Shown: positions 33,926 through 43,177 of the stretch, piece by piece
How positions within the stretch are numbered: position 1 is the stretch's first letter
Layout: each line of letters opens with the position of its first letter
Assembly: GCF_900109145.1 (NCBI RefSeq)
Contig: NZ_FNYY01000002.1
Coordinates: 62,001-126,000, forward strand
Source of the DNA: Marinovum algicola
Lineage (GTDB): Bacteria > Pseudomonadota > Alphaproteobacteria > Rhodobacterales > Rhodobacteraceae
Direction of reading: 5' to 3'
Length of the DNA stretch: 64,000 nt
Made by a program: the position numbers and the translations under genes
Notes under the pieces: generated by a model
The model's input: only the letters and a program-made list of their open reading frames with translations
Told to the model about the DNA's origin: nothing
The model's database searches: none

Positions 33926-35535
33926 CAGCCGGCGTCGCGGATCAGTTTCCAGCGGATCGCGTCGAGCAGCGCCTCCATCGAGGCATCGACGATGTTGGGC
34001 GAGACCCCGACCGTCGACCAGCGCCGCCCCTTGCCATCCTCGCAGTCGATGATCACCCGGGTCACCGCCTCGGTGCCGCCCTGGGTGATCCGCACCTTGA
34101 AATCCACCAGATGCATGTCGTCGATCGAGGCCTGGTACTTGCCCAGATCCCGCTTCAGCGCCTGGCTCAGCGCATTGACCGGCCCGCGATCGTTGCCCTC
34201 CTCGTCGTGGCTTTCGCTGACCGAGAGGATCTGCTCGCCGTCGATGGTCACCGCCACCACCGCCTCCGAGGCGCTGACGATGCTGCCCAGCGCATTGCGC
34301 CGCCGCTCCACCGTCACCCGGTAGCGGTCGAGCTCGAAGAACCGCCGCGCCTGGCCCAGCTCCTCGCGCGCCAGCAGCTCGAAGGAGGCCTGGGCGCCAT
34401 CGTAGGAATAGCCGTCGGTCTCGCGCGCTTTGACCCGGTCGAGGATGCGGCCCAGCGCCGGATCGCCCTTTTCCACCGCCAGCCCGGCATCGGCCAGCCG
34501 CGTGCGCAGGTTCGACTGCCCGGCCTGGTTCGACATCGGGATGATGCGCGTATTGCCCACCACCTCCGGGTCGATATGCTCATAGGTCGCCGGATCCTTG
34601 AGGATGGCGCTGGCATGCAGGCCCGCCTTGTGGGCAAAGGCCGAGGCGCCCACATAAGCCGCCTGCCGCATCGGCACCCGGTTGAGAATCTCGTCCAGCA
34701 TCCGGCTGACCCGCACCAGACCCGAAAGCGCCGCGCGCTCGACGCCGATCTCGAACAGATCGGCATAAGGCGCCTTGAGCAACAGGGTCGGGATCAGCGT
34801 CGTCAGATTGGCATTGCCGCAGCGCTCGCCCAGCCCGTTGAGCGTGCCCTGCACCTGCCGCGCCCCGGCCATGACCGCCGCCAGCGATCCGGCCACCGCC
34901 GTTTCGGTGTCGTTGTGGGTGTGGATGCCCAGCCTGTCGCCCGGGATCCCCGCCGCGATCACCTCCGCCACGATCCGTCCGATCTCTTCCGGCAGGGTGC
35001 CGCCATTGGTGTCGCAGAGCACCACCCAGCGCGCCCCGGCCGCAAGCGCCGCGCGGCAGGCCTCGAGCGCATAATCGGGATCGGATTTGTAGCCGTCGAA
35101 GAAATGCTCGGCATCGAACAGCGCCTCGCGCCCCTGGGCCACGATATGCGCCACCGAGCGGGCGATGTTCTCGGTGTTCTCGGCCTTGCTGATGCCCAGC
35201 GCCGCCTCGACGTGATAGGTGTGGCTCTTGCCCACCAGGCAAATGCTGCCGGTGCCGGCATTCATCACCGCCGCCAGAACATCGTCGTTCTCGGCGCTGA
35301 TGCCGGCGCGCTTGGTCATGCCGAAGGCGGTCATTCGCGCCCGCGTCTGCGGCGCGGCTTCGAAAAACGCGCTGTCAGTCGGGTTGGCGCCGGGCCAGCC
35401 GCCCTCGATGTAATCCACGCCGAGCGCATCCAGCGCCTCGGCGATCCGCAGCTTCTCGGCGGTCGAGAACTGCACCCCCTGGGTCTGTTGCCCGTCGCGC
35501 AGGGTGGTGTCGTAAAGGTAAAGCCGTTCAGCCAT
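33925..35535 (-). CDS. cimA: (R)-citramalate synthase
   Basis: A 536-residue enzyme of the LeuA/HMGL family. The catalytic barrel starts with YDTTLRDGQQTQGVQFS, the metal site HTHNDTETAVAGSLAAVMAGA is present, and so is the GERCGNANL block. A C-terminal LeuA-type regulatory domain (about residues 400-530) ends the protein. The VDYIEGGWPGANPTD sequence separates citramalate synthase from isopropylmalate synthase. It condenses pyruvate and acetyl-CoA in the threonine-independent isoleucine route. Confidence 0.93.
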   Translation of the reverse strand: MAERLYLYDTTLRDGQQTQGVQFSTAEKLRIAEALDALGVDYIEGGWPGANPTDSAFFEAAPQTRARMTAFGMTKRAGISAENDDVLAAVMNAGTGSICLVGKSHTYHVEAALGISKAENTENIARSVAHIVAQGREALFDAEHFFDGYKSDPDYALEACRAALAAGARWVVLCDTNGGTLPEEIGRIVAEVIAAGIPGDRLGIHTHNDTETAVAGSLAAVMAGARQVQGTLNGLGERCGNANLTTLIPTLLLKAPYADLFEIGVERAALSGLVRVSRMLDEILNRVPMRQAAYVGASAFAHKAGLHASAILKDPATYEHIDPEVVGNTRIIPMSNQAGQSNLRTRLADAGLAVEKGDPALGRILDRVKARETDGYSYDGAQASFELLAREELGQARRFFELDRYRVTVERRRNALGSIVSASEAVVAVTIDGEQILSVSESHDEEGNDRGPVNALSQALKRDLGKYQASIDDMHLVDFKVRITQGGTEAVTRVIIDCEDGKGRRWSTVGVSPNIVDASMEALLDAIRWKLIRDAG

Positions 35536-35549
35536 GACAGCGCCCCATG

Positions 35550-35616
35550 CTTCTTCTGTTCAAAAATACCCGTCGGGGGGAGTCCGCCCCGGCGGAGGGG
35601 GGGCAGACAGCCCCCC
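35550..35616 (-). repeat. Intergenic repeat family A, minus-strand copy
   Basis: Read on the minus strand: GGGGGGCTGTCTGCCCCCCC, a second stem CCGCCGGGGCGG, then CTCCCCCCGACGGGTATTT and TTGAACAGAAGAAG. The order is the same as at 7771-7834. It lies between cysS and cimA (both minus strand), ending 14 bp before the cimA start. Confidence 0.7.
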
Positions 35617-35634
35617 GGCAACGCGCATCCCGCA

Positions 35635-36996
35635 TCACAAGGCCTCCAGCTTGGCGGCGTCAAAGCCCGGTCCCGGCACCAGCTCGACGCCGGATTTGCT
35701 CATCCGCACCTCGACGCCGGCGGCAATCAGCCCCTGTTTCAGCGCATCGACACCAGAGAAATCCTTGCTCTCCATCGCCTGCGCGCGGGTCTCGTTGAAG
35801 CGGGCGACCAGCGCCGAAAGATCCACCTCGACGCGGTCCCAGCCGCCCAGCGCCTCGCCCAACAATCCGAGCAAGCCCGCCCCGGCCTTCAGCGCCGGGG
35901 CCTCCCCCTCGGTCGCCAGCCGGTGCAGCTCGGCAATCGCGCCGGCGGTGTTCAGATCATCGGCCAGGGCGGCAACCACCGTCTCGGGCAGCGCGCCCGG
36001 CTCGACGCCCTCGCAGAGCCCGCGCCACTTGCGCAGCGTGGCCTCCGCCTCATCCCGCTTCTTCACGGTCCAGTCCATCGGCTTGCCGTAATGGGTCGAG
36101 AGAAAGACAAAGCGGATCACCTCGCCCGGCACCCCCTCGTTCAAGAGATCCCGCACGGTAAAGAAATTGCCCAGCGACTTGGACATCTTCCGCCCCTCGA
36201 CCTGCAACATCTCGTTGTGCAGCCAGACCCGGGCAAAATCGCCTTCGGGATGGGCGCAGCAGCTCTGGGCGATCTCGTTTTCATGATGCGGAAACATCAG
36301 GTCGTTGCCGCCGCCGTGAATGTCGAACGACACCCCGAGCAGCGCATGCGACATCGCCGAACATTCGATATGCCAGCCGGGGCGGCCACGGCCCCAGGGG
36401 CTCTCCCAGCCGGGCAGATCCCCGGACGAGGGTTTCCACAACACGAAATCCATCGGATTGCGCTTGTACGGCGCCACCTCGACGCGGGCGCCGGCAATCA
36501 TGTCATCCACCGACCGGCCGGAGAGCGCGCCGTAATCCTTGTAGCTCTCGACCGAGAACAGCACATGGCCCTCAGCGGCATAGGCATGGCCCTTGGCGAT
36601 CAGCCCTTCGATCATCTCGATCATCTCGCCGATATATTGCGTCGCCCGCGGCATCTTGCTGGGCTCCAGCGTGCCCAGCGCCGCCATGTCGTCGAGATAC
36701 CATTGCGTGGTCTCGGCGGTGATCTCCTCGATACTGCGGCCGCTTTCGGCGGCGCGGGCGTTGATCTTGTCGTCGACGTCGGTGAAGTTGCGCACATAGG
36801 TCACATGGTCCGGCCCATAGACATGGCGCAGCAGCCGGAAGAGCACGTCGAACATGATCACATTGCGCGCGTTCCCCAGGTGGGCACGATCATAAACCGT
36901 TGGCCCGCAGAGATAAATCCGCACGTTTTCCGGATCGATCGGGGCAAAGACCTCTTTTCGGCGGGCCTTGGTATTGTGCAGTCTGATCTCGGTCAT
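35635..36996 (-). CDS. cysS: Cysteinyl-tRNA synthetase
   Basis: A 453-residue class I synthetase. [17 protein letters not shown] carries the HIGH-like HLGN motif and the zinc Cys. Further zinc ligands are in HIECSAM and [10 protein letters not shown], and the KMSKS loop reads [10 protein letters not shown]. The C-terminal helical domain is normal in length. It is a housekeeping gene upstream of cimA on the same strand but separated from it by a hairpin repeat. Confidence 0.97.
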   Translation of the reverse strand: MTEIRLHNTKARRKEVFAPIDPENVRIYLCGPTVYDRAHLGNARNVIMFDVLFRLLRHVYGPDHVTYVRNFTDVDDKINARAAESGRSIEEITAETTQWYLDDMAALGTLEPSKMPRATQYIGEMIEMIEGLIAKGHAYAAEGHVLFSVESYKDYGALSGRSVDDMIAGARVEVAPYKRNPMDFVLWKPSSGDLPGWESPWGRGRPGWHIECSAMSHALLGVSFDIHGGGNDLMFPHHENEIAQSCCAHPEGDFARVWLHNEMLQVEGRKMSKSLGNFFTVRDLLNEGVPGEVIRFVFLSTHYGKPMDWTVKKRDEAEATLRKWRGLCEGVEPGALPETVVAALADDLNTAGAIAELHRLATEGEAPALKAGAGLLGLLGEALGGWDRVEVDLSALVARFNETRAQAMESKDFSGVDALKQGLIAAGVEVRMSKSGVELVPGPGFDAAKLEAL

Positions 36997-37225
36997 AACC
37001 TCTCCTCACGGGCGCGCAGGCGCTCGCGGCGGGCTTAGCAAGATCGGTTCACAAAGGAAAGAAAGAGCAGGCCCGCCGACAAGTGTCAGCGGATAATGCA
37101 GCAAATGATGATTGCCTGGATGCTCATGCGGCCCGACCTAGCACAGGACGTGCGCCGCGCCAAGCGCGGACTTGCCCCCGGCCGGCCTCTTGCGCGACTC
37201 GCCCGGCCGCCGCACCATGGGTGCC

Positions 37226-37588
37226 ATGTCACGCGAGATGGTGAATGCGATCTGCGCCGCCATGCCCGGCGCCGAGGTCTCCGACCCTTGGGGCGGCGGC
37301 CACGACGCCTGGAAGGTCGGCGGCAAGATGTTCGCCTGTGTCGGCGCTCTGGGCGGCGGCGTCTCGGTCAAGACCGCCGATGTCGAGAGCGCCAGCGCGC
37401 TGATCGAGATCGGCCGGGCGGTCAAGGCACCGTACTTCCACCGCTCCTGGGTGCAGGTGCCTTTCGACCGCCTCGATCCCAAGGACATCACCAACGAGGA
37501 GCTGCGCGAACGGCTGGTGGCCTCCTACCGGATCGTGCGCGCGAAGCTGCCGAAAAAGGTGCAGGCCGGGCTCGACCCGGCGGAGTGA
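37226..37588 (+). CDS. MmcQ/YjbR-family protein
   Basis: A 120-residue single-domain protein: MSREMVNAICAAMPGAEVSDPWGGGHDAWKVGGKMFACVGALGGGVSVKT, then AKAPYFHRSWVQVPFDR-like and LRERLVASYRIVRAKLPKK. This is the CyaY-like fold of the YjbR family. DNA binding has been proposed for the family but function is uncertain. ATGs at 37217 and 37226 are both possible, neither with a strong ribosome site; 37226 gives the usual N-terminus. Confidence 0.82.
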   Translation: MSREMVNAICAAMPGAEVSDPWGGGHDAWKVGGKMFACVGALGGGVSVKTADVESASALIEIGRAVKAPYFHRSWVQVPFDRLDPKDITNEELRERLVASYRIVRAKLPKKVQAGLDPAE

Positions 37589-37642
37589 TTGACATCCCGG
37601 CACGGCGCTGTCTGCATGGCGAAAAGTCGAAAGGGGCACGAT

Positions 37643-38824
37643 ATGCGGATATCCGACAGGTTGGCCACATTGGTGAGCGATGGCGACGGCTGGGGCGTGT
37701 TCTACAAGGCGCGCGCCCTGGTGGCCGAAGGCGTGGCGGTCACCGAGCTGACGATCGGCGAACATGACATCCCCACCCATCCCCGCATCCTCGAGGAAAT
37801 GCACCGCGCGGCGCGGGGCGGCCATACCGGCTATGCCGCCGTGCCCGGCACCGATGCGCTGCGCGACAAGGTGGCGGCGCATGTCACCGAGCGCAGCGGC
37901 GTGCCCACCGGGCGCGGCAATGTGCTGATCACCCCGGGCGGACAATCCGGGCTGTTCGCGGCGCATATGCTGGCCTGCGCGCCGGGCGACCGGGGGCTGT
38001 TCATCGATCCCTATTACGCCACCTACCCCGGCACCATCCGCGCCGCCGGCGCCCTGCCGGTGCCGGTCGCGGCGCGTGCCGAGGATGGGTTCCAGCCCGA
38101 TCCGGCGCGGATCGCGGCGTCGGCGGCGGGCGCGACCTCGCTGCTGATCAACACCCCCAACAATCCCACCGGCATCCTCTATGACCGCGACCGGCTGCAA
38201 GGGCTGGTCGATCTGACGCGCACGCGCGGTCTCTGGCTGATCTCGGACGAGGTCTATGACACCATGGTCTGGGACGGCCGGCACCTGAGCCCGCGCGCCC
38301 TGCCCGGTGCGCGCGATCACACGCTGGTGGTGGGCTCGATGTCGAAGAGCCACGCCATGACCGGCAGCCGCATCGGCTGGGTGATCGGCCCGGAGCCGGC
38401 GATCTCGGCGCTGATCGACCTGGCGACCCACACCACCTATGGCGTGCCGGGATATATCCAGGATGCGGCGCTTTTCGCGCTCGACGAAGGCGCCTGGCTG
38501 GAAGAGGAAATCGCCGCGCCCTTCCGCCGCCGCCGCGATCTGGCGGCGGGGATTGTCGCCGGTTGTCCGGTGGTGCAGAGCGCCCCGGCGCAGGGCGCGA
38601 TGTACCTGATGCTCGACATCCGCCGCACCGGGCTCTCCGGGCTGGGGTTTGCCGAGGCGCTGCTCGACCGGCACCGCATTGCCGTCATGCCCGGCGAAAG
38701 CTTTGGCCGCGCCGCGGCCGGCCATGTGCGGGTGGCCCTGACGGTCGAGGATGCGGCGCTGGCCCGGGCGCTCGACGTGCTGCTGCGCTTTGCCGAAGAC
38801 CTTTGCCGGGAGGCGGCGGAATGA
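37643..38824 (+). CDS. PLP-dependent class I/II aminotransferase
   Basis: A 393-residue fold-type I enzyme. The family core is visible: GYAAVPGTDALRDKVA, LLINTPNNPTGILYDRDRL, ISDEVYDTMVWDG, and the PLP lysine in VGSMSKSHAMTGSRIGW. It resembles the aspartate/aromatic aminotransferase group. Substrate is not resolved. The ATG at 37643 has AAGGGG 6 nt upstream. The 3' end overlaps the TfoX-like gene by 4 nt. Confidence 0.9.
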   Translation: MRISDRLATLVSDGDGWGVFYKARALVAEGVAVTELTIGEHDIPTHPRILEEMHRAARGGHTGYAAVPGTDALRDKVAAHVTERSGVPTGRGNVLITPGGQSGLFAAHMLACAPGDRGLFIDPYYATYPGTIRAAGALPVPVAARAEDGFQPDPARIAASAAGATSLLINTPNNPTGILYDRDRLQGLVDLTRTRGLWLISDEVYDTMVWDGRHLSPRALPGARDHTLVVGSMSKSHAMTGSRIGWVIGPEPAISALIDLATHTTYGVPGYIQDAALFALDEGAWLEEEIAAPFRRRRDLAAGIVAGCPVVQSAPAQGAMYLMLDIRRTGLSGLGFAEALLDRHRIAVMPGESFGRAAAGHVRVALTVEDAALARALDVLLRFAEDLCREAAE

Positions 38825-39162
38825 GCAATCCGGTCAGTTCGATCCGCAATCTCGGCCCGGCGATGGAGGCGGCCTGCGCCCGCGCCGGCATCACCAGCGC
38901 CGACGCGCTGCGCGCGCTGGGGGCGGATGTGGCCTACGGCAAACTGATCGCCAGCGGCATGCGCTCGCATTTCATCGGCTATTACGTGCTGGTGATGGGG
39001 CTTCAGGGGCGGCCGTGGAACGATTGCCAGGGCGCGGAGAAACAGGCGCTGCGCCAACGTTTCGACGCGCTCAAGGCGGCACAAAAGCCCGCCGGGGCCC
39101 CTGACAGCGGCATCGAGCGCATCCTGGACGAGATCGGTGTGGTCGAGGCGGCGCGGCGGTGA
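38821..39162 (+). CDS. TfoX C-terminal-domain protein
   Basis: A 113-residue protein that matches only the C-terminal helical domain of TfoX/Sxy: SIRNLGPAMEAACARAGITSADALRALGADVAYGKLIASG...HFIGYYVLVMGLQGRPWND. The N-terminal TfoX domain is absent. Sxy activates competence genes in gammaproteobacteria, but stand-alone C-domain proteins are uncharacterised. The first part is HhH-like, which suggests nucleic-acid binding. It is coupled to the aminotransferase gene by an ATGA overlap. Confidence 0.82.
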   Translation: MSNPVSSIRNLGPAMEAACARAGITSADALRALGADVAYGKLIASGMRSHFIGYYVLVMGLQGRPWNDCQGAEKQALRQRFDALKAAQKPAGAPDSGIERILDEIGVVEAARR

Positions 39163-39229
39163 AGTCCTGCGGACCCGCGGTCCGAGGGGCCTTGGCCGAA
39201 GAGGCCCCGGCGCGGGGGCCCGGGGCGGG

Positions 39230-39778
39230 TCAGGCGGGGAGTTTCATCCGGGCAAAGGCCCAGGCGGCGGCCATGTGGGTGATGGCAAAGCGCGGCGTAC
39301 CGAGCGCGGCGTCGAGCTCTTCCGGGGTGGCGAAGCTCACTTCCATCTCTTCGAGATCGCCGGGGTCGGGTTCGGCCACCTTTTCGCAGTCGAGGGCGAG
39401 GAAATAACTGCCCGAACAGCCACGCTGGTTGCCGTTGTCGACATAAGTGCCCATCGGGATGAAGGCCCCGGCCCGATAGCCGGTTTCCTCCATCAGCTCA
39501 CGGCGGCCGGCCGTTTCCGGGTCTTCGCCCGCGTCGACGAAACCGCCGGGAAAGGTGATCGAGACGCAGCGCGGGCCATGCTTGTATTGCTCGAGGATCA
39601 GGATGCGGCCCTCGGGTGTGACCGGCACGACCGAAACGAAGGGACGCAGGTGGACCTGATAGAAATCGTCGACCTGACGGCCATCGGGCAGTTCGACCGT
39701 CTCGCGCGCGACCTTGAGATACGGCGCGGCCTCGAAGACGATGTCCTTGCGGAGGGTTTTCCAATGCCTGTCAGCCAT
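39230..39778 (-). CDS. NUDIX hydrolase
   Basis: A 182-residue pyrophosphohydrolase. The NUDIX box reads GGFVDAGEDPETAGRRELMEETG and matches Gx5Ex7REUxEExGU exactly. The N-terminal strands (RHWKTLRKDIVFEAAPYLKVARETVELPDGRQVDDFY) resemble the ADP-ribose pyrophosphatase group. The exact substrate is not fixed. The ATG at 39778 is preferred because the longer open frame upstream runs into the ndk gene on the same strand. Confidence 0.92.
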   Translation of the reverse strand: MADRHWKTLRKDIVFEAAPYLKVARETVELPDGRQVDDFYQVHLRPFVSVVPVTPEGRILILEQYKHGPRCVSITFPGGFVDAGEDPETAGRRELMEETGYRAGAFIPMGTYVDNGNQRGCSGSYFLALDCEKVAEPDPGDLEEMEVSFATPEELDAALGTPRFAITHMAAAWAFARMKLPA

Positions 39779-39810
39779 GTCCGGCGTCGCCCTGTGATTG
39801 TCTGAACGTC

Positions 39811-39846
39811 TTGAAACGGAAAACGCCGCCCCGGGACCGGGGCGGC
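39811..39846 (-). terminator. Terminator of ndk (minus strand)
   Basis: On the minus strand, GCCGCCCCGG / CCGGGGCGGC forms a perfect 10-bp stem (39825-39846), followed by GTTTTCCGTTT. It lies 27 bp after the ndk stop and before the NUDIX start. Confidence 0.85.
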
Positions 39847-39873
39847 AGCATTCATCGGGTCGGCGCGGACGGC

Positions 39874-40296
39874 TCAGCCGACCAGTTCGAGGCCCGAGAA
39901 GAAATAGGCGATCTCGACCGCGGCGGTTTCCGGCGCGTCGGAGCCGTGCACCGAGTTCTCGCCCACGGATTCGGCAAACTCGGCGCGCACGGTGCCCGGC
40001 GCCGCATCGGCGGGGTTGGTGGCGCCCATCACTTCGCGGTTCTTCTGGATGGCGTTGTCGCCTTCGAGCACCTGCACCACCACCGGCTCGGAGGCCATGA
40101 ACGCGCAGAGTTCGTCGTAGAAGGGACGCTCGGCGTGCACTTCGTAGAACTTGCCGGCCTGGGCCTTGGTCAGCTGAATGCGCTTCTGCGCGACGATGCG
40201 CAGGCCGGCGTCCTCGAATTTGGCATTGATCTTGCCGGTGAGGTTGCGGCGGGTGGCATCGGGTTTGATGATGCTGAGCGTGCGTTGGGTTGCCAT
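39874..40296 (-). CDS. ndk: Nucleoside diphosphate kinase
   Basis: A 140-residue enzyme that balances NTP pools by phosphoryl transfer through a phospho-His. The family opening is [15 protein letters not shown], the active-site His is in [12 protein letters not shown], and EIAYFF ends the core. The length is standard. The ATG at 40296 gives the normal N-terminus, and the open frame beyond it is not conserved in character. It has its own terminator. Confidence 0.97.
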   Translation of the reverse strand: MATQRTLSIIKPDATRRNLTGKINAKFEDAGLRIVAQKRIQLTKAQAGKFYEVHAERPFYDELCAFMASEPVVVQVLEGDNAIQKNREVMGATNPADAAPGTVRAEFAESVGENSVHGSDAPETAAVEIAYFFSGLELVG

Positions 40297-40384
40297 CGGG
40301 CGGTCTCCTGTTTGAGACCGGGGATATGCGCCCCGGCCGGTCTGAAATCGGGCGTGCGATAGCACGGGGGCTGCGGCATGGGAA

Positions 40385-40446
40385 GGGGGCTTTGCCCCCT
40401 CGGCCTGCGGCCTCACCCCCAGGAATATTTTCGGCCAGAAGAAGGG
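40385..40446 (+). repeat. Intergenic repeat family A, copy upstream of the ABC-F gene
   Basis: GGGGGCTTTGCCCCC, then GGCCTGCGGCC, then CACCCCCAGGAATATTTTC and a GGCCAGAAGAAGG tail. It lies in the 196-bp gap between ndk and the ABC-F gene, ending 46 bp before the ATG. Confidence 0.7.
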
Positions 40447-40492
40447 CCGGAGGTGGCTGGTGTGTGGGGCCCGGCTCTGCTAGAGCGCGGCC

Positions 40493-42355
40493 ATGCTGAC
40501 GATTGATGACATCTCCTATTCGGTGGAAGGGCGCCTGCTGCTTGACGGCGCCAGCGCGCGGATCCCCGCCGGCCACAAGGTCGGGCTGATCGGCCGCAAC
40601 GGCACCGGCAAGACCACGCTGTTCCGGCTGATCCGCGGCGAGCTGGCGCTGGAAGGCGGGGCGATCACCCTGCCCCAGCGCGCCCGCATCGGCGGCGTGG
40701 CCCAGGAGGTGCCGGCCAACGAGGTGTCCCTGCTCGACACCGTGCTGGCCGCCGACACCGAGCGGGCGGCGCTGATGGCCGAGGCGGAGGAGGCCGTGGA
40801 CGCCACCCGCATCGCCGAGGTCCAGACCCGGCTGGCCGATATCGACGCCTGGAGCGCCGAGGCGCGGGCCTCGTCGATCCTCAAGGGCCTGGGGTTCGAC
40901 GATGCCGAGCAACTGATGCCCTGTTCGGCCTTTTCCGGCGGTTGGCGGATGCGGGTGGCACTGGCCGGCGTGCTCTTTGCCCAGCCCGACCTGCTCTTGC
41001 TCGACGAGCCGACCAACTATCTCGACCTCGAGGGCGCGCTCTGGCTGGAGAGCTATCTGGCGAAATATCCGCATACGGTGATCATCATCAGCCACGACCG
41101 CGGGCTATTGAACCGTGCCGTGGGCGCGATCCTGCATCTCGAAGATCGCCAGCTGACCTTCTACCAGGGCCCCTATGACCAGTTTGCCCGCCAGCGCGCC
41201 GAACAGCGTGCGGTACAGGCCTCGATGGCCAAGAAACAGCAGGCCCGGGTGGCGCATCTGCAAAGCTTTGTCGACCGGTTCCGCGCCAAGGCCTCGAAGG
41301 CCAAACAGGCGCAGGCGCGGCTGAAGATGATCGAGAAGATCGATCTGGTGGCGGCGCCGGAAGAGGTGGCGCGCCGGGTCTTCACCTTTCCGCAGCCCGA
41401 GGAGCTGTCGCCGCCGATCATCTCGATCGAGGGTGGCGAGACCGGCTATGACGACAAGCCGGTGCTGCGTGGGCTGAACCTGCGGATCGACCATGACGAC
41501 CGCATCGCGCTCCTGGGCAAGAACGGCCAGGGCAAATCGACCCTGTCGAAGCTCCTGTCGGACCGGCTGCCGCTGATGGCGGGCAAGATGACCCGCTCGG
41601 CCAAGCTGCGGATCGGCTATTTCGCCCAGCACCAGGTCGACGAGCTGCATATCGACGAGACGCCGTTGCAACACCTGCAACGCGAGCGGCCCGAGACCCA
41701 GCAATCGAAGCTCCGGGCGCAGCTTGCCGGGTTCGGCCTGGGCGCCGATCAGGCCGAGACCGAGGTCGGCCGGCTGTCGGGCGGGCAGAAGGCGCGGCTC
41801 TCGCTGCTCTTGGCGACGCTCGACGCGCCGCATCTCCTGATCCTCGACGAACCGACCAACCACCTCGATATCGAGAGCCGCGAGGCGCTGGTCGAGGCGC
41901 TGACCGCCTATGGCGGCGCGGTGATCCTGGTCAGCCACGACATGCATCTGCTGTCGATGGTGGCCGACCGGCTCTGGCTGGTGTCGGATGGCGGGGTGAA
42001 ACCCTTCGACGACGATCTCGAGGCCTATCGCAAGCTGCTGCTCTCCTCGGACAAGCCGGCGAAATCCGACAAGCCCAAACCGGCGAAGAAGGACGAGGCG
42101 CCGCGCCGCGCCACCCGCGAGAAGCTGATGGCGCTGCGCGCCGAGGTGCGCAAATGCGAGGACCGGGTGGAGAAGATCACCGACATGCATGGCAAGCTGT
42201 CGCGCAAGCTGGCCGATCCGGCGATCTACGACGCGGCCAAGACCGCCGAGCTGGCCGAGTGGAACCGCAAGTTCGCCGAGGTCGAGGAAGGGCTGAAGCG
42301 CGCCGAGGCGCTGTGGATGGCGGCGCTGGAGAAGCTGGAGAAAGTTGGCGGCTGA
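40493..42355 (+). CDS. ABC-F family ATPase (Uup/YheS type)
   Basis: A 620-residue soluble twin-ATPase. Walker A motifs are GRNGTGKTT and GKNGQGKST, signature motifs FSGGWRMR and LSGGQKAR, and Walker B motifs LLDEPTNYLD and ILDEPTNHLD. The interdomain P-site tether (ASMAKKQQARVAHLQSFVDRFRAKASKAKQAQAR) is classical. The C-terminal coiled coil (about residues 520-615) suits a Uup/YheS-like DNA- or ribosome-binding tail. It acts on ribosomes and not in transport. Codon use is as in its neighbours. Confidence 0.94.
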   Translation: MLTIDDISYSVEGRLLLDGASARIPAGHKVGLIGRNGTGKTTLFRLIRGELALEGGAITLPQRARIGGVAQEVPANEVSLLDTVLAADTERAALMAEAEEAVDATRIAEVQTRLADIDAWSAEARASSILKGLGFDDAEQLMPCSAFSGGWRMRVALAGVLFAQPDLLLLDEPTNYLDLEGALWLESYLAKYPHTVIIISHDRGLLNRAVGAILHLEDRQLTFYQGPYDQFARQRAEQRAVQASMAKKQQARVAHLQSFVDRFRAKASKAKQAQARLKMIEKIDLVAAPEEVARRVFTFPQPEELSPPIISIEGGETGYDDKPVLRGLNLRIDHDDRIALLGKNGQGKSTLSKLLSDRLPLMAGKMTRSAKLRIGYFAQHQVDELHIDETPLQHLQRERPETQQSKLRAQLAGFGLGADQAETEVGRLSGGQKARLSLLLATLDAPHLLILDEPTNHLDIESREALVEALTAYGGAVILVSHDMHLLSMVADRLWLVSDGGVKPFDDDLEAYRKLLLSSDKPAKSDKPKPAKKDEAPRRATREKLMALRAEVRKCEDRVEKITDMHGKLSRKLADPAIYDAAKTAELAEWNRKFAEVEEGLKRAEALWMAALEKLEKVGG

Positions 42356-42370
42356 GCCTCCCACGGCGCG

Positions 42371-42389
42371 CCCCGGGCCTGACCCGGGG
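42371..42389 (+). repeat. Intergenic repeat family B, single-stem copy
   Basis: CCCCGGG (42371-42377) pairs with CCCGGGG (42383-42389) around CCTGA, 15 bp after the ABC-F stop. The core matches the first stem of the paired-hairpin elements at 14451, 47293 and 56942. Confidence 0.5.
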
Positions 42390-42492
42390 CCCCGCCCTCA
42401 AGCTGCCCTCTCGTGGCGATTGTGTCGCGGCACCCGCCGTGCCTGTCGTCTTCGCCCCTTGCCAAACCGCGCGCGCCGTGCTGCCTAGGGGC

Positions 42493-43134
42493 ATGGACAG
42501 CGCCTTTCTCATCTCCGCCTTTGTCACGCTTTTCGTGGTGATCGATCCCGTCGGGCTGTCGCCGCTCTTTGTGGCCATGACCTCGGGCATGTCGCCCCGG
42601 GCCAGACGCGCCATCGCGGTGCGGGCCTGCGTGGTGGCGGTGGCGATCCTGGCGCTGTTCGGCGCTTTGGGGGAATCGGTGCTGGGCTTCATCGGCATCT
42701 CGATGCCCGCCTTCCGCATTGCCGGCGGGCTGCTGTTGTTTCTCACCGCGCTCGACATGCTGTTCGAGCGCCGCACCAAGCGCCGCGAGGACCGCGCCGA
42801 GGAGGCCGAGGACGAGGACGACGATCATGATCCGTCGGTCTTTCCGCTGGCGATCCCGCTGCTCGCCGGGCCCGGCTCGATCGCCTCGATGATCCTGCTG
42901 ACCGGTGCGCGGCCGGGGATCGAGGGCTATCTCTGGGTGACTGGCGTGATGATAGCGGTGGTGGCCATCGCCTTCCTGCTGTTTCTGGCGTCGGGGCTGC
43001 TCGAGCGCGGACTGGGGCGCACCGGCATCGTGGTGGTGACGCGGCTCTTGGGCATGCTGCTGGCGGCGCTGGCGGTGCAATTCGTGCTCGACGGGCTGCG
43101 CGATTACGGGCTGGCCACCGGGCTGGCCTCGTAA
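42493..43134 (+). CDS. MarC-family membrane protein
   Basis: A 213-residue protein with six predicted helices. The family block FVTLFVVIDPVGLSPLFVAMTSGMSPRARRAIAVRA is at the N-terminus, and AIPLLAGPGSIASMILL follows an acidic cytosolic loop (RAEEAEDEDDDHDP). MarC proteins were once tied to antibiotic resistance, but their role is unknown. The ATG at 42493 begins directly before helix 1. Upstream open frame is not membrane-like. Confidence 0.92.
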   Translation: MDSAFLISAFVTLFVVIDPVGLSPLFVAMTSGMSPRARRAIAVRACVVAVAILALFGALGESVLGFIGISMPAFRIAGGLLLFLTALDMLFERRTKRREDRAEEAEDEDDDHDPSVFPLAIPLLAGPGSIASMILLTGARPGIEGYLWVTGVMIAVVAIAFLLFLASGLLERGLGRTGIVVVTRLLGMLLAALAVQFVLDGLRDYGLATGLAS

Positions 43135-43177
43135 AGCCGGCCCGCCCACCCTATGTCAGGGACAAAGGAGAGCACGC

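Noticed and set aside
34111-37038. A 975-codon open frame antisense to cimA and cysS
   Set aside because: It runs through two clear minus-strand genes and their intergenic repeat, and has no recognisable protein character.
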